From assembly GCA_020621405.1 (NCBI GenBank), contig JAHRYN010000001.1, positions 310,001-374,000 on the forward strand: a stretch of DNA of 64,000 nucleotides, in the 5' to 3' direction. Made by a program: the position numbers and the translations under genes. Shown here piece by piece: positions 34,011-40,856 of this stretch (its first letter is position 1; every line of letters starts with the position of its first letter). The DNA is from Betaproteobacteria bacterium. GTDB taxonomy: Bacteria > Pseudomonadota > Gammaproteobacteria > Burkholderiales > Rhodocyclaceae. A model generated the notes under the pieces. It was given only the letters and a program-made list of their open reading frames with translations. It ran no database searches and had not been told where the DNA came from.

Positions 34011-34880
34011 TTACTTGTTGTGGCAGGTCAGGCAGACCGCGCTCTGCGCGTTGGACACGCGAAGGAAGGTCGCATTGGTGCTCGAATGTGGGTCATGGCA
34101 ACTGGCGCATTCGACGAAGGGCTGGAAGAAGCCGGAAGTCGCATCACCGGTCAGCGTCGGGGCACGGGCGTACAGGATCATGTCGGACTTCTCCCGCGTA
34201 CCCGTGGTACCGGCAGCGGAATCCACCCACCACACCCGGGTACCGGCGACGGTTCCGCTGGTAGGCGCGACAAAGTCGGGATCACGACAGTTGCCCGAAC
34301 TGGCTGCCGACGTCGAGGCGCTGCCGGTGCTGACGCCACCGCCGCAGTACTGGATGCCGACCGGATGGTCATTGGTCAGATCGCTCGTCAGATTGGCCAG
34401 ACCGATCATCTTGCCGGCCGTCTGATTGGCACCGGCCCACTGTCCGCCTGCGATCTGCGCGCCCGCAGCGTTGTAGTTGCCCGAGCCCGGCTGATTGATC
34501 ATGGTGTCCATGGCCTGGGTACCGTCATGACAGGACAGGCAGGCCAGCGAAACTCCGGACATGTCGACCGAACCGTCTATGGTGGACGAGGTCGCCGTGC
34601 TGTAGGTCTGGTAGGAACCGCCGTTGGTCGGCTTGTTCCACAACGGCGCCTTCACGTTCGTGTTCGATGCGTGCGGCGTATGACAGAAGACGCAGATTTC
34701 CGTCGTGCCGGTACTCATGAAATTCGTGTTGTTGCCGTTGGAAGCACCAAGGTTGTGTTTGGTGTCAGCAATGCCCGCCAAGGCCTGCTGACCACCCAGA
34801 ACCCCCAGCGCGAGCGCGGCTGCGGCAAGGAGTTTCAGCAAGCGTCCGGCATTGCTCCTTGTGGTGGCATGAGTTTGCAT
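34011..34880 (-). CDS. tetrahaem c-type cytochrome
   Basis: A 289-residue exported cytochrome with signal peptide (LLKLLAAAALALGVLGGQQALAG) and four haem motifs, CVFCH, CLSCH, CASCH and CLTCH. They are set in the paired-CXXCH framework TKHNLG...EICVFCHTPH...PLWN...CLSCHDGTQ...NDHPVGI...VECASCHDPH...FLRVSN...VCLTCHNK. The same framework occurs in the protein at 36.3 kb and at the N-terminus of the 11-haem protein. The mature part is rich in Ser, Thr, Asn and Gly. It is the first gene of a series running to 18.8 kb and has the best-supported sigma-54 promoter upstream. The start at 34880 puts the signal peptide first; GGGGGT lies ahead. It may be an abundant periplasmic or surface electron carrier. 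Confidence 0.92.
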   Translation of the reverse strand: MQTHATTRSNAGRLLKLLAAAALALGVLGGQQALAGIADTKHNLGASNGNNTNFMSTGTTEICVFCHTPHASNTNVKAPLWNKPTNGGSYQTYSTATSSTIDGSVDMSGVSLACLSCHDGTQAMDTMINQPGSGNYNAAGAQIAGGQWAGANQTAGKMIGLANLTSDLTNDHPVGIQYCGGGVSTGSASTSAASSGNCRDPDFVAPTSGTVAGTRVWWVDSAAGTTGTREKSDMILYARAPTLTGDATSGFFQPFVECASCHDPHSSTNATFLRVSNAQSAVCLTCHNK

Positions 34881-34941
34881 GGATGACCCCCGATCCCTGA
34901 AAAATTGATCACATTCGAGCTGTTCGCCCTGCCACCTGATC

Positions 34942-34958
34942 AGCAGCTTCCATGCCAA
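34942..34958 (-). promoter_or_regulatory. sigma-54 promoter candidate for the long cytochrome operon
   Basis: On the minus strand TTGGCATGGAAGCTGCT has GG (34956-34955) and GC (34944-34943) 10 bp apart, with TTGGCAT matching the -24 consensus. The start would be near 34931, about 50 nt before the ATG at 34880. Two palindromes lie 130-200 bp upstream. Confidence 0.6.
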
Positions 34959-35087
34959 TGACGGCGCCGGTCGGGACCGGATCGTCCCCGGCGGCCGGAA
35001 ACGCCGTCGCTGCGCGGGTTCCGGCCATCCGGAGGTCGTCGAGTGGAAATCTGTAGGGAATTTTCCGACAGCACCGACAGATATTTT

Positions 35088-35126
35088 TTCCCGGCCTCAG
35101 GAAACCGTCCTTCCCAGCCTTGGGAA
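35088..35126. promoter_or_regulatory. tandem palindromes upstream of the long cytochrome operon
   Basis: TTCCCG-GCCT-CAGGAA (35088-35103, one mismatch) and TTCCCA-GCCT-TGGGAA (35111-35126, a perfect palindrome that varies the core base symmetrically) lie 23 bp centre to centre. Their distance of about 165-190 bp from the predicted transcription start suits looping by an NtrC-type activator. The site is also just downstream of the NHL lipoprotein gene; lack of a T-run argues against it being a terminator. Confidence 0.5.
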
Positions 35127-35151
35127 GCCGCTCATGAAATGACCAGGGAAA

Positions 35152-36276
35152 TCAGCGGGATGCGACCGGCTTGCGCCTGACGCCGAGAAAACCGGCCTCT
35201 GCCGGCAGCGCGTAGGGGCGGAATACATCGACCTTCCGGAACCACTGGTCCACCACGTAGATGCGCCCGTCCTCGTCGACATAGATGCCTGACGGCAACA
35301 TGTAGCGGGCCGGGCCATCGCGTTCCGAGCGCTCGCCGACATACATCAGCAGATCGCCGTCGGCGGTGAATATCTGAAAGTTTCCGAAGGCCGAATCAAC
35401 CACGTAGACATTGCCTTCCGGATCCGACGCGATTTCCTTGGGTCTGGCGAAATTGCCCAGCTGCTTGCCCACCGAGCCGAAGCTCTGCAGGTACTTGCCG
35501 ACCCGGTCGAAGACCTGGACCCGGAAATTGCCGCCATCGACGACGTAGATCTGGCCATTGCGGCCGATCGCGGCATCGCGTGGCAGGTTGAATTCGCCCG
35601 CTCCGACACCGCGCTTGCCGATATCGAACAGGTGATCGCCGGTCACGCCGTCGAACACGCGAACCTTGTGCTGATCCGATGACACGCCACCGATGTCCAC
35701 CACCATGACCCGCTGACCGCCCGGTTCAACCGTGACGCTGGACAGCCGCTCGAACATCTTCGGACCGCCGATCTTGCGCAGGAACTTGCCGTCCCGGTTG
35801 TAGACCATCACCGCACGGTGGGTCGCATCGGCGACGTACAGATTGCCGGCCGCATCCACGTCGATGCCGAGCGGCTTGATCAGTGTGCCCTGCTCGTCGT
35901 CGCCAATCTTGAAGTAGCGGCTTTCCGGAATGTCGAACACCTTGACGAAGCGGTCGGCCGAATCGCTGACGAAGACGCGCCCGCGATGCACCGCCACCGC
36001 ATAGGGCTTGGCCAGCCCTTCGGAACGTTCCGTATCGCCGACCAGCATGCGCTTGAGGGCACTTTCATCCCGTTCCGGCGCGACGTCGGCGCTGCCGTAG
36101 AGGGTGCGCTCATAGACGAAGCGCGGCGCGTCGGGCGGCGACGGATAGACCAGCTGCTCCCGGCGGACTTCGCTCTTCGGCGCCTCGGGCATCGGCGCAC
36201 AGGCGCCCAGTACCAACGCGCCGGCGACGGCAAGCCAGCATCGGCAACGCTTGCACAACGGATCATTCCAGCTCAT
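35152..36276 (-). CDS. NHL-repeat beta-propeller lipoprotein
   Basis: A 374-residue lipoprotein: signal CWLAVAGALVLGACAPMPE with lipobox LGAC. Six NHL blades include PYAVAVHRGRVFVSDSADRF, PLGIDVDAAGNLYVADATH, PRDAAIGRNGQIYVVDGGNF, PKEIASDPEGNVYVVDSAF and PSGIYVDEDGRIYVVDQWF. The segment RREQLVYPSPPDAPRFVYERTL resembles the pre-propeller part of the lipoprotein at 25.2 kb, so these are paralogues. ATG at 36276 has GGGAG upstream and directly follows the tetrahaem gene. It ends the three-gene operon mono-haem, tetrahaem, NHL. Function unknown; NHL propellers are common companions of multihaem cytochromes. Confidence 0.88.
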   Translation of the reverse strand: MSWNDPLCKRCRCWLAVAGALVLGACAPMPEAPKSEVRREQLVYPSPPDAPRFVYERTLYGSADVAPERDESALKRMLVGDTERSEGLAKPYAVAVHRGRVFVSDSADRFVKVFDIPESRYFKIGDDEQGTLIKPLGIDVDAAGNLYVADATHRAVMVYNRDGKFLRKIGGPKMFERLSSVTVEPGGQRVMVVDIGGVSSDQHKVRVFDGVTGDHLFDIGKRGVGAGEFNLPRDAAIGRNGQIYVVDGGNFRVQVFDRVGKYLQSFGSVGKQLGNFARPKEIASDPEGNVYVVDSAFGNFQIFTADGDLLMYVGERSERDGPARYMLPSGIYVDEDGRIYVVDQWFRKVDVFRPYALPAEAGFLGVRRKPVASR

Positions 36277-36306
36277 TGCGAACTCCCTATCGCCGCGGAT
36301 CACGGC

Positions 36307-37140
36307 TCATTTGTCATGGCAGGTGAGGCAGAGGCGGCTGCCGTCATTGCTCACCCGAAGAAAGAGCTTGTTGGGAACATGCGGGTCATGACAGCTGCTG
36401 CATTCCACATACGGAATTTCCCCACCGGCGCCCGGGCGGGCGTACAGCGGCAGGTCGAGGCGGGTACGCAGCGTATTCATGCCGCCGGCCGACACCCACC
36501 AGACGCTGCGGTTGTCGACCATGCCGCGGCTGGGCGCACGGAATTCGTCCAGCGACTTGAGGTACTTGGCCGGATGCGACGGCGCGTCCTCGCTCGCCGC
36601 CTCGTCCAGCGGCGAACGTTCCCGTCCGCGGGTGAAGCCGCGATACGGGATGCCGAACGGGTGATCCGATTCGGCCGACATGACCAGGAAGGCCTGATTC
36701 GCATCGTGGCAGGACAGACAGGCGATCGACTGCGACCCGACCGCCGGCTTGTCGCCGAACTGCAGGCGGCCGATATCGTCGAACATCACGAACGCGTGGG
36801 TCAGCGGGAGCGATGGCTGCCATGCCGGCTGCGAGGAAACATCGCTGCGGCCTTGCAAGGCCGGCGGCATCTGCGGCGTATGACAGAACACGCACACCTC
36901 CTCGACATCCACCAGCAGCCCCTTGCGGGTCAGGTTGTGCGGCGTGCCCCGGATGTCCGCACCCCAGCATGCGGTGATCCCGCCCAGCGCCAGAAACGCG
37001 CAGCACCAGCCGGTCCGGCGCCGCAGCCACACAGCTCGCGCCCCTGCAGTGCCGCGGCATGGGGCAATTTCCGTCAAGCCGGGTGACGGCATGCCGGAGT
37101 GAATGACCATGGCTGCCATCCGCAGGAATATCCGTTGCAA
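36307..37140 (-). CDS. tetrahaem c-type cytochrome
   Basis: About 277 residues from a TTG start at 37140, which has GAGGA at proper spacing; internal ATGs would shorten only the leader. The leader (LRRRTGWCCAFLALGGITACWGA) is an export signal and the Cys in ITAC could even be lipidated. Four haem motifs follow, CVFCH, CLSCH, CSSCH and CLTCH, in the framework GTPHNL, CVFCHTPQ, CLSCHDANQ, SDHPFGI, VECSSCHDPH, FLRVSNDGSRLCLTCHDK. This is the same module as in the proteins at 34.0 and 22.6 kb. It lies 9 bp after the mono-haem gene and 30 bp before the NHL lipoprotein gene. Confidence 0.88.
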   Translation of the reverse strand: MQRIFLRMAAMVIHSGMPSPGLTEIAPCRGTAGARAVWLRRRTGWCCAFLALGGITACWGADIRGTPHNLTRKGLLVDVEEVCVFCHTPQMPPALQGRSDVSSQPAWQPSLPLTHAFVMFDDIGRLQFGDKPAVGSQSIACLSCHDANQAFLVMSAESDHPFGIPYRGFTRGRERSPLDEAASEDAPSHPAKYLKSLDEFRAPSRGMVDNRSVWWVSAGGMNTLRTRLDLPLYARPGAGGEIPYVECSSCHDPHVPNKLFLRVSNDGSRLCLTCHDK

Positions 37141-37149
37141 ACCGATTCC

Positions 37150-37488
37150 TCATCTCCTCGCACTGTGTGGAAGCATGTAGTCCAGCGCTGCGTTCGCCTC
37201 GATCGCCGACAGCGAGGCATTTCCCCCCTTCGGCGGCATCCCGCCCTTGCCGCGCAGTACCGAGCGCAGCAGATCGGCCCGGCCCGGCATCATCCTCACG
37301 CGCCAGTCATCCGGCTCGCGTGGTCGCGGCGCACCCGCCACGCCCTTCGAGTGGCACATGGCGCAGCTCTGCGCGTACACCTCCGCACCGCTGAAGCTGC
37401 TCCCCTCGGCCGCTGCCGGCGGAACCAACAGGAAAAGAGACAGCAGCGGAAGCAACAGCGCGAATGGCCCTGGAAAATGCTTTGGCAT
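37150..37488 (-). CDS. cytochrome c5-like mono-haem cytochrome
   Basis: A 112-residue exported class I cytochrome: signal peptide (FALLLPLLSLFLLVPPAAA), haem motif CAMCH near residue 40, then GVAGAPRPREPDDWRVR and the axial Met region KGGMPPKGGNASLS. The layout is that of cytochrome c5 and of the first domain of the fusion protein at 29.2 kb. ATG at 37488 is preferred because the signal peptide starts there; the frame runs open to 37548. It is the first gene of a minus-strand operon with its own sigma-54 promoter candidate. Confidence 0.88.
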   Translation of the reverse strand: MPKHFPGPFALLLPLLSLFLLVPPAAAEGSSFSGAEVYAQSCAMCHSKGVAGAPRPREPDDWRVRMMPGRADLLRSVLRGKGGMPPKGGNASLSAIEANAALDYMLPHSARR

Positions 37489-37577
37489 GGCCCGTGAACT
37501 CCTGCCGCCGCGCATCTCCTGCAGGAAATCCCATCGGCCGTGGATCAACCCATCCCGGTGCGGGCAGCAGAGGGTTC

Positions 37578-37595
37578 AAGCAACCTGCATGCCAC
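37578..37595 (-). promoter_or_regulatory. sigma-54 promoter candidate, minus arm of a divergent pair
   Basis: On the minus strand GTGGCATGCAGGTTGCTT has GG (37593-37592) and GC (37581-37580) 10 bp apart, with TGGCAT and GTTGCTT close to consensus at both elements. Start near 37568, about 80 nt before the mono-haem cytochrome ATG. Confidence 0.6.
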
Positions 37596-37607
37596 AGCCA
37601 TGCAGCA
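37585..37607. repeat. inverted repeat between the divergent promoters
   Basis: CTGCATG (37585-37591) and CATGCAG (about 37599-37605) form a 7-bp inverted repeat with a 7-nt spacer exactly between the two -24/-12 elements. It overlaps the minus promoter and might be an operator. Confidence 0.35.
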
Positions 37608-37614
37608 ACAGACC

Positions 37615-37632
37615 TTGGCCCGCTTCTTGCTG
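37615..37632 (+). promoter_or_regulatory. sigma-54 promoter candidate, plus arm of a divergent pair
   Basis: TTGGCCCGCTTCTTGCTG has GG (37617-37618) and GC (37629-37630) 10 bp apart and matches the consensus TTGGC-N7-TTGCT almost fully. Start near 37642, 29 nt before the ATG at 37671. It is the best-scoring site by eye in the window. Confidence 0.65.
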
Positions 37633-37670
37633 AAATCCGGCGACAGTTTTCCCGACGAGGATCCGGCTTC

Positions 37671-38765
37671 ATGCTTTTCATCACTGCCTGGCAATCGATG
37701 CAGCGGATCGCAGGACAGCGGATGCTGCCCTTGCTCGTCTGCCTGCTTGCGGCGACAGGCGGCACACCGGTGGCCCATGCCGGCGAACGGCCGCTGAAGG
37801 GCGGCTCGATCAAGCCCGCCGTGCTCTATCACAACTACTGTTCCGTCTGTCATGGCGACCGCGGCGACGGCAACAGCCGTGCCCGCAACAGCCTCGTGCC
37901 CCCGCCGCGCGACTTCACGCGGGCTTCGGAGCTGACCCGGGAAACCATGGTGGCGATCGTGACCGGCGGCAAGCCGGGTACCGCGATGACGGCGTGGAAG
38001 ACGCAGCTCGAGGCACCGGAGATCGAGGCGGTGGTCGACTACGTCCGTACCACCTTCATGCAGGTCGCGCTCGATCCCCGATTGCAGCGCGGACGCAGCC
38101 TGTACGCCCAGAACTGCATGGTGTGCCACGGCGACCACGGTCAGGGCGCATCGGGATCGGCGGGCGGCCTGGTGCCGCCGCGCGACTTCACGACACCGCA
38201 GGCACGCGTCGAACTGACGCGCGAACGCATGATCAGCTCGGTCACGCACGGCCGCGCCAACACGGCCATGGCGGCGTTCGCCGCCCGGCTGCCGGCGCCG
38301 GACATCGAAGCCGTGGTCGATTACGTCCGCGCCTCCCTCATGCTGCCGGCCTCGGATGCGATATCCGGCACCAGCGCCCACGCCGGGCGCAGCGGACCGC
38401 CAGACAGCGGGAACCCGATGGAGCAGCCGTTCCAGAACGGCCTGCAGGGCAACGCCACACGCGGCGAAAGAACCTATATGAGCGGCTGCGCCACCTGTCA
38501 CGGCCCGAAGGGCGACGGCAAGGGACCGCGTGCCTACTTCATCAATCCGAAACCGCGCAACTTCATCGATCCGGCCTTCCGCGCCTCGTTCAACCGCCCG
38601 GCCATCTATACCGCCGTGTCGGACGGCCGGCTGGGTGCCGAGATGCCGGCCTGGAGCAAGGTACTGGACCATCAGGAGATCGCCGACGTCAGCGAGTTCG
38701 TGTTCCAGCGCTTCGTACGTCAGCCGCCGGTCGCGAAGGGCCCGGCGCGCGGAGCCGGGCATTGA
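37671..38765 (+). CDS. trihaem cytochrome of three class I domains
   Basis: A 364-residue exported protein with signal peptide (MLPLLVCLLAATGGTPVAHA) and three tandem class I cytochrome domains with CSVCH, CMVCH and CATCH. Domains one and two are obvious duplicates (VPPPRDFT / VPPRDFTTP; LTRETMVAIVTGGKPGTAMTAW / LTRERMISSVTHGRANTAMAAF; IEAVVDYVR in both). Each has a TAM or EMPAW Met that can be the axial ligand. Such strings resemble diheme/trihaem cytochromes that feed terminal reductases or oxidases. It heads the plus-strand operon to 43.1 kb. ATG at 37671 is chosen (GAGGA upstream). Confidence 0.9.
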   Translation: MLFITAWQSMQRIAGQRMLPLLVCLLAATGGTPVAHAGERPLKGGSIKPAVLYHNYCSVCHGDRGDGNSRARNSLVPPPRDFTRASELTRETMVAIVTGGKPGTAMTAWKTQLEAPEIEAVVDYVRTTFMQVALDPRLQRGRSLYAQNCMVCHGDHGQGASGSAGGLVPPRDFTTPQARVELTRERMISSVTHGRANTAMAAFAARLPAPDIEAVVDYVRASLMLPASDAISGTSAHAGRSGPPDSGNPMEQPFQNGLQGNATRGERTYMSGCATCHGPKGDGKGPRAYFINPKPRNFIDPAFRASFNRPAIYTAVSDGRLGAEMPAWSKVLDHQEIADVSEFVFQRFVRQPPVAKGPARGAGH

Positions 38766-39769
38766 TCCTGCGCTGCCTCGCCATCCTCCTGCTGTTCGCG
38801 GCCTTGCCGGCAGCGGTGGCCGCCGATACCCTGGTCGAGCAGGGGCGACGCATCTACAACTACCGCTGCTATTTCTGTCACGGCTATTCGGGTGATGCCA
38901 GAACACTGGCCGCCACCTACCTGTCGCCACCGCCGGCCAGCTTCGTTGCAGCCACGCCGGAAAGACTGGACCGGAAGGCCGTCATCGACACCCTCATCCA
39001 TGGCCGGCCGGGTACCGCGATGAAAGCGTTCGGCGGCGTACTCGACGCCGCCGGGATGGATGCCGTGGCTGCCTTCGTGGTCGACGAATTCGTCAGCCGC
39101 AAGGCGGCCAACACGCGCTACCACACGGCCGAAAACGGCTGGCCCGATCATGACCGTTACCGGGACGCCTTCCCGTTCGCCCGTGGCGATATCCCGCTTT
39201 CCCGTTCCTGGGAAACACTGAGCGCTGCGGAAGCAAGCGGCAAACGCCTGTTCCTGTCGAGCTGTGTCAGCTGCCATGACCGCGGCGCCCCGGCACCGGA
39301 CGACGTCGCATGGGATTCACGCCCGCTGTCCTTTCCCCGCAACAATTTCTCGCTGGCCGCACCACCGCCGCGCGTGGACGCCATGACCAGCGCCACGCCC
39401 TACTCGCTGCACGACATTCCGCCCAGACTCGAGCGCCCCGGCCGTGCCGAACGCCGCGGCGAGCGCATCTTCCAGGCCAACTGCGCCTTCTGCCATGGCG
39501 CCGACGGCACCGGCAAGAACTGGATCGGACAGTTCCTCGAACCGCACCCGCGCAACCTGCGCGACCCGGCCTTCATGTCCGGCGCCACGCGCGACAGTCT
39601 GGCGCACGCCATCCGCGAGGGTCTGCCCGGAACCTCGATGCCGGCATGGAAGAACGTGCTTAGCGCGGCTGACATCGCCGGACTGCTGGCCTACATTTCA
39701 CGGGCCTTTCATCCGCTGGCCGAGGCATCCGCTCCGGCGGCACCGCCCGCCAGCACCGGCGCCCGCTGA
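38762..39769 (+). CDS. trihaem cytochrome of three class I domains (paralogue of preceding gene)
   Basis: About 335 residues from a TTG start whose TTGA overlaps the stop of the previous gene, with CGGAG upstream. A signal peptide (ILRCLAILLLFAALPAAVAAD) precedes three class I domains with CYFCH, CVSCH and CAFCH. The first domain keeps the RPGTAMKAF Met region and the last TSMPAW; the middle one is shorter and divergent. With its neighbour it forms a likely six-haem periplasmic relay made in equal amounts. No catalytic cofactor site is visible, so it is probably a carrier. Confidence 0.88.
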   Translation: MILRCLAILLLFAALPAAVAADTLVEQGRRIYNYRCYFCHGYSGDARTLAATYLSPPPASFVAATPERLDRKAVIDTLIHGRPGTAMKAFGGVLDAAGMDAVAAFVVDEFVSRKAANTRYHTAENGWPDHDRYRDAFPFARGDIPLSRSWETLSAAEASGKRLFLSSCVSCHDRGAPAPDDVAWDSRPLSFPRNNFSLAAPPPRVDAMTSATPYSLHDIPPRLERPGRAERRGERIFQANCAFCHGADGTGKNWIGQFLEPHPRNLRDPAFMSGATRDSLAHAIREGLPGTSMPAWKNVLSAADIAGLLAYISRAFHPLAEASAPAAPPASTGAR

Positions 39770-39787
39770 CCGCCGCGCGACGCTGCC

Positions 39788-40645
39788 GTGAAACACCTCT
39801 TCCCCGCCACCGCCGTTCTGCTGGCAGCCACGCTGGCTGCCGCGCAGGAAGGTTCGCCGGACGACCGGCGCCGTCTGGTCGAACAGAAGATCCGGCTGGT
39901 GGAAATGCTGGTCAACACGCAGGCAGCCAAAAGCTCTGCCGCAAGCGCACCGCATGCGCCGGAACGGCTGGAAAAGGGAAGGAATGCGCTTGCGCTCGCC
40001 CGGCAGGCGCTGGACGACAACCGCTTCGACGACGCTGCCCGTATCCTCGACGACGCGCTGCGCTCATCGGCCTCGGCACAACGCGCACAGCCTCCGGCCA
40101 GTCTGTCCGAAGACGCATTGCGCCACGCCCACCAGAATCTGATCGAACAGGTCGCGACCTACCGCGCATCGGTCGAGGAGGTCGCCACTCACCCCAGGAT
40201 AGGAAGCGCGGCACGGGTGCTGCTCACACGCATCGATGCAAAGAGCGCGGAAGCGCGGAAGCGTGCCGGAGCCGGCGAACTGGCGCTGGCCAACCGGCTG
40301 CTGGGCGAGGCCTATCAGCTGGCGGTGTCCGAGTTGTCCAGACTCCGCTCCGGCGAGGAAGTCGTGCATTCCCTGAACTTCTCGTCGGCCGCCGAGGAAT
40401 ACGCCTACGAAATCAGACGCTTCGAAAGCAACCAGCTTCTGGTGAACATGATGGTCGGCGACGGCAAGGCTGACGGCGACCGGCGCAGCGCGATCGACAA
40501 CTTCCAGTCGGAAGGCCGTCGCCTGCTTGGCGAGGCCGACGGCCAGGCCAGGGCCGGACAGTACAAGGAGGCGGTGCACCTGATGGAAGCGGCAACCGGT
40601 CAGCTCAACCGGGCGCTGCAGCTGATGGGAGTACCGGTGTTTTGA
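39788..40645 (+). CDS. unrecognised helical periplasmic protein (paralogue of 28.2 kb gene)
   Basis: This 285-residue protein is not recognised. It starts with GTG and a signal peptide (LFPATAVLLAATLAAAQ). It is nearly all alpha-helical, with Ala/Arg/Glu-rich amphipathic helices, TPR-like repeats (GRNALALARQALDDNRFDDAARIL) and no haem motif. Its C-terminal third shares SGEEVVHSLNFSSAAEEYAYEI and the QYKEAVHLMEAATGQLNRAL ending with the protein at 28.2-29.2 kb. Both paralogues sit directly beside trihaem cytochrome genes of the N-extended subfamily, which suggests a conserved partnership. Confidence 0.7.
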   Translation: MKHLFPATAVLLAATLAAAQEGSPDDRRRLVEQKIRLVEMLVNTQAAKSSAASAPHAPERLEKGRNALALARQALDDNRFDDAARILDDALRSSASAQRAQPPASLSEDALRHAHQNLIEQVATYRASVEEVATHPRIGSAARVLLTRIDAKSAEARKRAGAGELALANRLLGEAYQLAVSELSRLRSGEEVVHSLNFSSAAEEYAYEIRRFESNQLLVNMMVGDGKADGDRRSAIDNFQSEGRRLLGEADGQARAGQYKEAVHLMEAATGQLNRALQLMGVPVF

Positions 40646-40760
40646 GGACGTGCGCGCCAATGCGGAAAACGTCGGGACCAACGGTCACCGGTGCAGCGGA
40701 CGCGCCGTCCGGGCAACGCCGGACAATCGCATCTCCGGCAGCCCTGTTCCGCCCGGCCGA

Positions 40761-40796
40761 TTCCCGATTCCGGCAACGGATTCCCGCTTCCGGGAA
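40761..40796. promoter_or_regulatory. tandem palindromes upstream of the 40.9-kb trihaem gene
   Basis: TTCCCG-ATTC-CGGCAA (40761-40776, one mismatch) and TTCCCG-CTTC-CGGGAA (40781-40796, perfect) are 20 bp centre to centre in the 211-bp gap before the trihaem gene. The only -24/-12 match between them and the gene (near 40813) is poor. Confidence 0.5.
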
Positions 40797-40856
40797 TGCC
40801 CGCCACGCCGCTCCGGACACGCTGCAGCCCGGCTGCCAGACAACGCATCCCTGCCG

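Noticed and set aside
5706-34880. Naming the conduit genes pioABC or mtrABC
   Set aside because: Gene types are analogous, but haem counts, the barrel and the operon layout do not match either system closely enough to use the symbols.
35111-35126. TTCCCAGCCTTGGGAA as a terminator of the NHL lipoprotein operon
   Set aside because: The stem is short and no T-run follows on the minus strand; it fits better as a member of the island palindromes, although a dual role is possible.
40813-40830. A GG-N10-GC match (CCGGACACGCTGCAGCC) before the 40.9-kb trihaem gene as a sigma-54 promoter
   Set aside because: Only the GG and GC fit; the -24 element lacks TGGCA and the -12 lacks TTGC, and such matches are common by chance in GC-rich DNA.
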